Assembly (NCBI GenBank): GCA_910583755.1
Contig: CAJTZO010000073.1
Coordinates: 1-5,297 of the forward strand
Direction of reading: 5' to 3'
DNA from: an uncultured Clostridia bacterium
GTDB lineage: Bacteria; Bacillota; Clostridia; Lachnospirales; Anaerotignaceae
Length of the DNA: 5,297 bases
Shown here in pieces: positions 1 to 4,674 of this stretch; position 1 is the first letter of the stretch; each line of letters starts with the position of its first letter. A model generated the notes under the pieces. The model was given only the letters and a program-made list of their open reading frames with translations, was not told where the DNA came from and did not search any database. The translations under genes and the position numbers were made by a program.

Positions 1-940
1 CAACGGTGATGAGCGGGCATTGAGAGTGCTGCAATCGAAGCGACCTAAAATCAATCCGTATAAAAATGAATTATGGACTGCTTTTATCAAAGACCAGCAG
101 CAGGCAATGCACATGGCACGGCTTGACATGAAAGGCAAAGTCCTTACTCCGGAACAAAGAAGCGAAGAATTGCAGACTATCGCAACCGATTATGCCGTAA
201 CAGAACAGAATTTCATGCATTATCTCAAAACGGAAGCTGACAATGGAAATAATAAAGCCATATCATTGCTAAAGCTGGAAGAAAAACAGGAAGTACCGCA
301 AGTTGAAACTGTCAGGGAAATCCTATGGCAAGCTTTTGAAAAAGACCAAGCCATTGCTTTCAAGCTTGCAAAAGAAGACTTGAAAGGAAAAATCTTACCT
401 GCTGCACAGTTTATTGAGGAAGTCCAAGACCTCAAAAATAATTATGAAGTAAACCAGGAAAACTTTATCCGTTACTTGCGTTCTGAACTCAAAAACGGCA
501 ATAAGGAAGTTTCCTTAATTTTGCGATTTGAACAGCAGGACTATAAGGATAAGCACCTGACTTCCAAATATCAGCAGTCGCTTATAAACCGGGATGTTCA
601 AATCAAGGTTAAGCAAGATATTTTACAGTCAAACAATTCCCATCAAGTAAAAAAGAAACTGCTGGATATTCAAATTATGGAGCAAATCCTCAAAAAAACG
701 GTTGATTATAAAATAAGCCGAACCGGAGCGATTATTTACAATACCCCAAAAGGAAAAATCATAGACGAAGGCAAACGCATTGTTTTTACCGACAAAGCCA
801 AAGACTTGGCTGCGGAATACTTCTCAGTAAAAAGCGGCTTGCAGAATATTACCCTTAAACAAGATAAAGGGATTAATAAGAATGTTATCAATACAAAATC
901 AGCACAGTATATAAGGAAAACTCAAGGACTTACACGATAA
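1..940 (+). CDS. C-terminal part of relaxase-like / polyvalent transfer protein (5' partial)
   Basis: The reading frame is open from base 2. The first usable start, TTG at 20, has no ribosome binding site, so the window begins inside a longer gene. Counting residues from that TTG, two copies of an 84-residue repeat are seen (residues 17-88 and 101-172). Both carry LW-AF-KDQ, LKGK-like and NF-x2-YL-x6-NG motifs. The tail of a further copy (NGDERALRVLQ) lies at the window edge. The F-x2-(W/Y)L-x6-G(N/D)-x-A-x3-L pattern resembles the C-terminal region of MOBP-type (TraI/MobA) relaxases. Residues about 225-285 (KISRTGAIIYN, GKRIVFTDKA, AAEYF) resemble the LPD7 domain that often ends such relaxases and other polyvalent proteins. 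The catalytic relaxase domain would lie upstream and is not visible, so a non-relaxase polyvalent protein is possible. The last residues are IRKTQGLTR, a tail shared with two other proteins in the window. The gene runs convergently toward the minus-strand cargo. Confidence 0.6.
   Translation, partial: NGDERALRVLQSKRPKINPYKNELWTAFIKDQQQAMHMARLDMKGKVLTPEQRSEELQTIATDYAVTEQNFMHYLKTEADNGNNKAISLLKLEEKQEVPQVETVREILWQAFEKDQAIAFKLAKEDLKGKILPAAQFIEEVQDLKNNYEVNQENFIRYLRSELKNGNKEVSLILRFEQQDYKDKHLTSKYQQSLINRDVQIKVKQDILQSNNSHQVKKKLLDIQIMEQILKKTVDYKISRTGAIIYNTPKGKIIDEGKRIVFTDKAKDLAAEYFSVKSGLQNITLKQDKGINKNVINTKSAQYIRKTQGLTR
68..535 (+). repeat. In-frame tandem repeat (period 252 bases / 84 residues) within the relaxase-like gene
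   Basis: Bases 68-283 and 320-535 encode two repeat units that align without gaps at an offset of 84 residues. By hand count about 30 of 72 positions are identical. Shared anchors are LW-x-AF-x-KDQ, KGK-(V/I)-L, EE-x-Q, NF-x2-YL and NGN. The DNA of the two copies has diverged strongly, so the duplication is old. The end of an earlier unit (NGDERALRVLQ, bases 2-34) is cut by the window edge. Confidence 0.75.
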
Positions 941-970
941 AAAAAGCAGTACACTGAGAACTGCGTTTTT
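941..970. terminator. Bidirectional rho-independent terminator between convergent genes
   Basis: GCAGT (946-950) pairs with ACTGC (960-964) around a 9-base loop. The stem is flanked by AAAAA (941-945) and TTTTT (966-970), with one bulged G at 965. Either strand therefore reads as a hairpin followed by a U run. It starts directly after the stop of the relaxase-like gene on plus and lies 7 bases past the stop of rnlB on minus, so it could end both transcripts. The GC core is short, so strength is uncertain. Confidence 0.6.
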
Positions 971-977
971 ACTATTT

Positions 978-1331
978 TTAGGCAAATAACATTTCTTGAA
1001 TGGATGGTGTAATTATTGAACCTTGTAAAAATTCTCTTTTATTTTTCCAAAATAAATTTGCTTTATGGATAATTTCATCACTTGGAATAACATAGTTTCC
1101 AGTTGATAATGAAATTTTCCCATTAGTTGAAAAATCAAAAGTCATAAAACGATATTTTGAATCACCTGATTTAATAAGTAAATCAATTAATACTTTTTTT
1201 CCCTTTGAATTTTCAATATTACAAAGACAAATATTCTGTAATAAAGTTGTTACAGGAGGTTCATAATCAAGAACAGTTATAATGCCTATGTATTCTTTAT
1301 TAATAATGTTGTTATACATTATTTGTTCCAT
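978..1331 (-). CDS. rnlB: RnlB-family antitoxin of RNase LS toxin-antitoxin module
   Basis: This 117-residue protein is close in length to E. coli RnlB (about 123). From memory of the E. coli protein, similarity is best from residue 44 to the end: G-K-x-V-L-x-DLL-x3-G (44-56), RF-(M/V)-T (61-64), a short GKISL strand (71-75), and a C-terminal FLQGSIITPSIQEML block (101-115) resembling YLEASVLSPDDVRQVL. The family's role is to bind and inhibit the RnlA HEPN ribonuclease in the cytoplasm. The gene starts 21 bases after the RnlA-like toxin gene, matching the toxin-first order of E. coli rnlAB. The ATG at 1331 is chosen because a near-perfect Shine-Dalgarno sits at the right distance; an in-frame ATG four codons later is less well placed. 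Base composition is as AT-rich as the toxin gene. The family assignment rests on a remembered comparison, supported by its position next to an RnlA-like gene. Confidence 0.85.
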   Translation of the reverse strand: MEQIMYNNIINKEYIGIITVLDYEPPVTTLLQNICLCNIENSKGKKVLIDLLIKSGDSKYRFMTFDFSTNGKISLSTGNYVIPSDEIIHKANLFWKNKREFLQGSIITPSIQEMLFA

Positions 1332-1336
1332 ATATT

Positions 1337-1344
1337 ACCTCCTT
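1337..1344 (-). promoter_or_regulatory. Strong Shine-Dalgarno of rnlB
   Basis: The minus strand reads AAGGAGGT with a 5-base spacer to the ATG at 1331. It is nearly fully complementary to the 16S rRNA 3' end and clearly better than the AAGGA site of the toxin gene. This would favour antitoxin synthesis over toxin from a shared mRNA. Confidence 0.8.
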
Positions 1345-1352
1345 TTTAGTTT

Positions 1353-2837
1353 TTAAAAATTAATATAAAATTTATTTATTAATTCAATACCTTCTCGTAA
1401 TATTTTTTGGGCAGTTTCAATGTTATCAATGACTGCTGTATCCATTGAATTTGCTGACCAATGAGAATATTGATGTCTAATACTATTATATTGATTATAA
1501 AGCAAGCTCAAATAATCAAATTGATTTTTTGATAATTTAGAAGTCGCAGGGTTAGTACATTCATATAAACTTCCAATTTTGTTAAAATATGAAAAATTAT
1601 TTTTCCCATTTAGATTTGAGGTAGATAATCCCATATAATCACCTAAAATTCGATGCAAACAATACTCAAATCCTCTGAAAACTGGAGTTACTAAACAAGT
1701 ATAATCAGGCATATATCCTGTAAACATTGTATTATAGCATGATGATAATAATGTATTATATATTTTATCGTCTCCTGTATTTTTATAATTTGGGAAAAAT
1801 TCTTTAAATTTGTCTTCTACATTTTCAGGTGTAATCTCTAATCCATGATATTTATTTAATGTAGCAATAGCTACATCACTTGTTAACATTTCAATAGCAA
1901 TTGAAATTATTTTATTAAATAAAGCGGTTTTTTTACCTTGCACATATGAGTTCATACCATGGTAACAATTAATTGTTACATCGGTGTTTCCTTGCTTAAT
2001 TTTTATTATTTCTTTTGATTGAATTCTTTTTTGAATTTCAATTTGAACCACTTCAACATCACTTGTTTCATCAAGAGTTTCTTGATTAATTATATTAACA
2101 ATATTTTTCCATTTATTAAAATCATAGCCAACAAAATATACTGAACCATCATTACAAGTTTTATAACCTTGTTCTGATAATGCTTTCTTGGCTAATAAAT
2201 CAGCTTGTTCATTATATGTTATTCCAGAGTGAGCAGGAACTTTTGAAAAAATAATTTTTATTTTATGTTCTTTTTCTTTAATAAAAGCAACGTATTTTTG
2301 TGTAATTACATTGTTGGCTTCCCATTCATTATTAGCCCATTTTTCAATTCCTTCATAATCATAATAAATTTGAATTTGCTTTTTATTATACTTTAATGCC
2401 CATTCAATAGCAGCTTTTACTCCCTCAAGCTCTGCACCAACATTTCTTGTTTTTATAAATTCATCTCCATATTCTTTAGGAAAAGCTTTATAAAGAATTT
2501 CTTTATGACTTTTATTATCAAAAATAATTACTCCAAAGGCAGATTTTTTCTCTTCATCTGAATAACTGCCATCTACAAAAGCAATAACTTCATTTTCTGA
2601 TAAATGAGAAATTGCTTCATCGATTTTTATATTATAATCCACAATAGAAATAATTTCTTTATTATTATCTATTTTTTCTGTCTTATTATTATAAAAATCT
2701 TCAGCATCTTTTAAAGTCGGAACCCCTTTAAAAATTGCTCCTGAAAATCCTTTTATTTGCTCTTCACATTCAGCCCAAGTTTCAAATATGCCTGTTTTTC
2801 GTCCATTTGTTACAACATAAAATTTATTTTTTGCCAT
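1353..2837 (-). CDS. rnlA: Viroplasmin-RNase HI-RnlA fusion: HEPN ribonuclease toxin (RNase LS family)
   Basis: This 494-residue protein has three recognisable parts. Residues 4-50 are a viroplasmin-type RNA/DNA-hybrid-binding domain (KFYVVTNGRKTGIF, FSGAIFKGV, DAEDFY), as at the N-terminus of RNase HI in many Firmicutes and eukaryotes. Residues about 82-221 are RNase HI with the full catalytic set: D89 in AFVDGSY, E136 in GAELEG, D160 in IYYDYEG, H203 in AHSG and D213 in NEQADLLAKKA. Residues about 280-494 match the middle and C-terminal domains of RnlA: a strand region near INCYHGMNSYVQGKKTA, PDYTCLVTPVFRGFEYCLHR with E391, and NSIRHQYSHW giving the HEPN R-x4-H motif at R454/H459. E. coli RnlA uses the equivalent E258, R318 and H323. 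The N-terminal domain of E. coli RnlA (357 residues) appears replaced. The family cleaves mRNA and blocks phage T4 lacking dmd. RnlB follows directly. The ATG at 2837 has AAGGA 9 bases upstream. No frame disruption is seen, so it is probably functional. The RNase HI and HEPN calls are firm. Joint action of the two parts is inference. Confidence 0.88.
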   Translation of the reverse strand: MAKNKFYVVTNGRKTGIFETWAECEEQIKGFSGAIFKGVPTLKDAEDFYNNKTEKIDNNKEIISIVDYNIKIDEAISHLSENEVIAFVDGSYSDEEKKSAFGVIIFDNKSHKEILYKAFPKEYGDEFIKTRNVGAELEGVKAAIEWALKYNKKQIQIYYDYEGIEKWANNEWEANNVITQKYVAFIKEKEHKIKIIFSKVPAHSGITYNEQADLLAKKALSEQGYKTCNDGSVYFVGYDFNKWKNIVNIINQETLDETSDVEVVQIEIQKRIQSKEIIKIKQGNTDVTINCYHGMNSYVQGKKTALFNKIISIAIEMLTSDVAIATLNKYHGLEITPENVEDKFKEFFPNYKNTGDDKIYNTLLSSCYNTMFTGYMPDYTCLVTPVFRGFEYCLHRILGDYMGLSTSNLNGKNNFSYFNKIGSLYECTNPATSKLSKNQFDYLSLLYNQYNSIRHQYSHWSANSMDTAVIDNIETAQKILREGIELINKFYINF

Positions 2838-2900
2838 TTTTATATTTCCTTATTTTTATCTTGTCTAAATTTTATTTTTTATTCCAACAACATTATAAAA
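2838..2900 (-). promoter_or_regulatory. Possible promoter and leader of the rnlA-rnlB pair
   Basis: The 63-base gap between orf113 and the toxin gene contains a perfect minus-strand TATAAT at 2892-2897, followed by G. No convincing -35 box sits 16-18 bases upstream, where the sequence is A/T-rich. A start near 2885 would give a leader of about 48 bases ending with AAGGA (2847-2851) before the ATG. The region is so AT-rich that a chance TATAAT is likely, and the toxin pair could instead be read from the promoter before orf79. Confidence 0.3.
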
Positions 2901-3242
2901 CTATTCAGAGAAAAATTTTCTTTTTGGAAAAGGCAGAGGAGGATTGATATTTAACCGTTTATTCCATAATTCCCATATATGCTCATACATTATTATTCCT
3001 GGTTCTGCATTATACAGGGCTTGGCGAAAATCATCATCTGTATAACCATAATGCTTTTTAGCATGTAAGTATGCTAAATTTTGAGGGGTACGCATTATAT
3101 AAAGTAAAAATCTATCAGGATGATTGATTGTATACTCAGGAGATTGAAACCATATAATAGTTGAAGCAAAACTTTTTATATCAATTGGATATGGGTCATA
3201 CTCCATATCATCAATGACATCTATCGTTTTAGACATTGACAT
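2901..3242 (-). CDS. orf113: small conserved-looking protein of unknown function
   Basis: This is a soluble 113-residue protein with no signal peptide or membrane segment. From the ATG at 3242 it has an acidic N-terminal stretch. A compact, probably helical core follows, containing WFQSPEY (31-37), PDRFLLYIM (42-50), a KKHYGYTDDDFRQAL stretch (62-76), PGIIMYEHIWELW (81-93) and a basic proline-rich end. The FL-x-Y-x-M ... DDDF-x-QAL-x-NA-x-PG-I ... W-x2-W-x2-RL pattern recalls short uncharacterised proteins, often found with toxin-antitoxin genes, that read like 'FL..V...G...D......G.....AL..APPG......W..W..RL'. That is memory of a pattern, not a firm family call. The frame also allows TTG at 3254 and ATG at 3236. 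None has a clear Shine-Dalgarno. The start lies 20 bases after the orf185 stop (3263), so translational coupling to orf185 is likely. It may belong to the orf79-orf185 unit or serve the toxin pair. Confidence 0.6.
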   Translation of the reverse strand: MSMSKTIDVIDDMEYDPYPIDIKSFASTIIWFQSPEYTINHPDRFLLYIMRTPQNLAYLHAKKHYGYTDDDFRQALYNAEPGIIMYEHIWELWNKRLNINPPLPFPKRKFFSE

Positions 3243-3262
3243 AATACTTGACAAATTAAAAA

Positions 3263-3820
3263 TTATCGAGATAACCCTTTTGATTTTGATAATCCTAAAT
3301 ATTCATTTATCATTTTTGTGTGTTCTTTTTCAACAAACCGTAAAGCTTCTTGTCTTTTTTTATAAAATAAATCTTCAGCAGGTGTTTTATTCGCTCCAGC
3401 AATATTTGAAATCTTTTTGCATTGGGATTGAATATTGTTTTTCATAATAGGGTCATTAATGGGTTTAGTTGCCCATCCGATGCCACTATGAGCCTTTTTA
3501 AATTGTTGAATAACAAAATTTTTATCTTGGCAACGTTCCCAATAATCATACAACATTTGCAGTGCCGATAAAGAATCACGTCTTTTATCTTCTGGTTTAG
3601 CCATAATATAATCATATTCTTGGGCGTCTTTTTCCAATGCAAAAATAAGCTTTATGTCATTATTTTTAATGGCTTTGTCAATTTCATTGCTATATTCAAT
3701 CAAAAACTTTGAATACTTAATTCTATCTTGTGAACGTTTTTCAGCTGCATTATAGGCAAGATTTGCTAATGAAAGCAATGAACCAACTTCGGTATTAAGA
3801 TTTAAGCCATTCTTTTCCAT
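3263..3820 (-). CDS. orf185: helical cargo protein of unknown function with KGLSR C-terminus
   Basis: I do not recognise this 185-residue protein. It looks soluble and mostly helical, with Lys/Glu/Asp-rich helices (about 20-72 and 76-112), then SGIGWATKPIND (112-123), and a basic helical C-terminal third. It has no signal peptide or membrane segment. It ends GLSKSKGLSR, matching the KGLTR/QGLTR ends of the two large transfer-type proteins at the window edges. The start overlaps the 3' end of orf79 by 26 bases and has only a weak Shine-Dalgarno (GAGG-like), so translation is probably coupled to orf79. The next in-frame ATG is far downstream (residue 74), so ATG 3820 is the only reasonable start. 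If the shared tail is a translocation signal, this could be a protein sent to the recipient during conjugation, with orf79 as chaperone or immunity partner. That is speculative. Confidence 0.65.
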   Translation of the reverse strand: MEKNGLNLNTEVGSLLSLANLAYNAAEKRSQDRIKYSKFLIEYSNEIDKAIKNNDIKLIFALEKDAQEYDYIMAKPEDKRRDSLSALQMLYDYWERCQDKNFVIQQFKKAHSGIGWATKPINDPIMKNNIQSQCKKISNIAGANKTPAEDLFYKKRQEALRFVEKEHTKMINEYLGLSKSKGLSR

Positions 3821-4034
3821 AATATTTTACAGCCTCTGATAAATTTATACCTGTAGCAATAAGATTTTCAATTCCAAATCGTTCCTTATAATTATTTGCA
3901 ATACCAGGAATGAGAGGAATTTCTAATCTTATTTTTTCCGCTTCTTCGAATTTACCTTGTTCTTTAAGCTCAAACCATTTATAACCTAAATCCGCGGCTT
4001 CCAATACCGTATATTCCCGTAAATTTGGTTCCAT
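3795..4034 (-). CDS. orf79: small acidic partner gene overlapping orf185
   Basis: This is a 79-residue, mixed-charge, probably helical protein of unknown family. Notable stretches are YKWFELKEQGKFEEAEKIR (18-36), an IPLIPGIANNYKERFG stretch (39-54) and GINLSEAVKYYGKEWL (62-77). The first recalls a helical-hairpin, TPR-like segment and the last could be a short recognition helix. I chose the ATG at 4034, not the longer frame from 4094, because a perfect AGGAGG lies 5 bases upstream of 4034. The extra 20 residues would be hydrophobic, would have no ribosome binding site and would run back through the likely promoter. It is the first gene of the AT-rich block and overlaps orf185 by 26 bases. A small upstream gene overlapping a larger one is common for antitoxin/toxin, chaperone/effector and immunity pairs. 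Confidence 0.65.
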   Translation of the reverse strand: MEPNLREYTVLEAADLGYKWFELKEQGKFEEAEKIRLEIPLIPGIANNYKERFGIENLIATGINLSEAVKYYGKEWLKS

Positions 4035-4039
4035 AATTT

Positions 4040-4045
4040 CCTCCT
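4040..4045 (-). promoter_or_regulatory. Shine-Dalgarno that fixes the orf79 start
   Basis: The minus strand reads AGGAGG with a 5-base spacer to the ATG at 4034. This supports the 79-residue form over the 99-residue frame beginning at 4094. Confidence 0.8.
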
Positions 4046-4062
4046 GTATTTTTATAAAAATT

Positions 4063-4091
4063 ATCTTAACTAACATAAAAAGTAAAGCCAA
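4063..4091 (-). promoter_or_regulatory. Predicted promoter of the cargo operon (orf79 onward)
   Basis: On the minus strand, TTGGCT (4086-4091) is followed after 17 bases by TAAGAT (4063-4068). Each box matches the sigma-70/sigma-A consensus at 4 of 6 positions, with ideal spacing. It lies in the only sizeable gap between the recombinase stop and orf79, with the start expected near 4056 and a short leader before the AGGAGG site. The following genes are tightly packed, so it could drive orf79, orf185 and orf113, and perhaps rnlA-rnlB. Confidence 0.45.
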
Positions 4092-4106
4092 CATAACTTA
4101 CTTTTT
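4077..4106. terminator. AT-rich 9-base inverted repeat after the recombinase gene, possible weak terminator
   Basis: AAAAAGTAA (4077-4085) and TTACTTTTT (4098-4106) form a perfect 9-base inverted repeat around a 12-base loop. The right arm overlaps the recombinase stop codon at 4105-4107. On the minus strand it reads as a stem ending in a U run. With a single GC pair it would be a weak terminator. It also overlaps the -35 box of the predicted cargo promoter, so it could be an operator or a recombination site. Confidence 0.35.
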
Positions 4107-4662
4107 ATAAATGATATTGCTTTATTAGTTTATACACGCTTGACGTTGACACGTCAAATTTTTCGGCAATAAAACCCGGAGTGCAGCCGTCTTTATGCAT
4201 TTCAATGATGAGCTTTTTATCTTCATCGGAGATTTTTTTCGGTCTGCCAAGGTATTTGCCCTGACGTTTGGCATTGTTTATGCCCTCCTGCTGGCGTTCT
4301 CGGATCAGCTTCCGCTCGAACTGAGCGAACGCACCAAGAACTTGCAGCATGAGCTCCTGCATGGGCGAACTGCCTTTTGAAAAGGTCAAATTCTCCGTAT
4401 AAAACCGAACTTCCACGCCTTTATCCACCAAAGAACTGACAATGCTTTGCAGCTCGATGAGGTTTCTTGCCAATCTGTCTATGGAGTGGACATAAAAAAT
4501 ATCCCCCTCCCGCAAATAGTTCAGACATTCGGCTAGTATCGGTCTGTTCGGTGTAGCAGAACTGATTTTTTCCTCAAAAACCTTATCAAGAACAACTGTA
4601 TCCAGCTGCCTTCCTGTTTCCTGCTCAACAGTGCTAACTCTAATATAACCAATACTAGCCAT
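4105..4662 (-). CDS. Serine recombinase (resolvase/invertase family)
   Basis: This complete 185-residue protein has the usual length for small resolvases and DNA invertases. The N-terminal catalytic domain carries the nucleophile S10 in YIRVS, with R8 beside it. The HSIDRLARN block at 59-67 supplies D62, R63 and R66. FERKLIRERQQEG (115-127) begins the long dimer helix. GRPKKIS (139-145) leads into a C-terminal helix-turn-helix (about 144-183) that binds the crossover site. The family cuts and rejoins both strands through a phosphoserine intermediate, for plasmid multimer resolution, transposon cointegrate resolution or inversion. The sequence does not show which. The gene begins 10 bases after the stop of the helicase/methylase-like gene, and its AAGGAG (4669-4674) overlaps that stop, so the two are co-transcribed. 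Hand counts give about 38-55% GC per line, higher than the cargo. Confidence 0.92.
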   Translation of the reverse strand: MASIGYIRVSTVEQETGRQLDTVVLDKVFEEKISSATPNRPILAECLNYLREGDIFYVHSIDRLARNLIELQSIVSSLVDKGVEVRFYTENLTFSKGSSPMQELMLQVLGAFAQFERKLIRERQQEGINNAKRQGKYLGRPKKISDEDKKLIIEMHKDGCTPGFIAEKFDVSTSSVYKLIKQYHL

Positions 4663-4668
4663 CTATAA

Positions 4669-4674
4669 CTCCTT
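4669..4674 (-). promoter_or_regulatory. Shine-Dalgarno of the serine recombinase, overlapping the upstream stop codon
   Basis: AAGGAG on the minus strand, with a 6-base spacer to the ATG at 4662, shares bases with the TAA stop (4673-4675) of the preceding gene. This indicates coupled translation. Confidence 0.75.

Noticed and set aside
20..22. TTG as the true start of the left-hand gene
   Set aside because: The frame is open upstream, the preceding residues complete a repeat-unit end (NGDERALRVL), and no ribosome binding site is present.
1353..2837. Ordinary housekeeping RNase HI with a viroplasmin domain
   Set aside because: Housekeeping forms end soon after the NEQADLLAKKA block. Here about 270 more residues follow, with RnlA-type E391 and R-x4-H motifs, and an RnlB gene is next door.
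2735..2954. Plus-strand frames encoding Phe/Leu-rich, membrane-like peptides
   Set aside because: They are antisense to the AT-rich toxin start and orf113. Poly-A-rich coding on minus yields Phe/Leu-rich translations on plus, and there is no ribosome binding site or conserved pattern.
3442..3642. Minus-strand 66-residue frame within orf185
   Set aside because: It is an out-of-frame shadow of orf185, with Ile/Leu/Lys-rich low-complexity content and no ribosome binding site.
4035..4094. N-terminal 20-residue extension of orf79 (start at 4094), which would look like a hydrophobic leader
   Set aside because: It has no ribosome binding site and runs through the predicted promoter, while the ATG at 4034 has a perfect AGGAGG at 5 bases.
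941..4106. Island bounded by direct or inverted terminal repeats of a transposon
   Set aside because: I compared the two edges by eye and found only A/T-run hairpins with different cores, with no matching terminal repeats or target duplication and no transposase.
4195..4380. Plus-strand 61-residue frame antisense to the recombinase
   Set aside because: It lies fully inside a well-supported recombinase gene and shows no independent coding signal.
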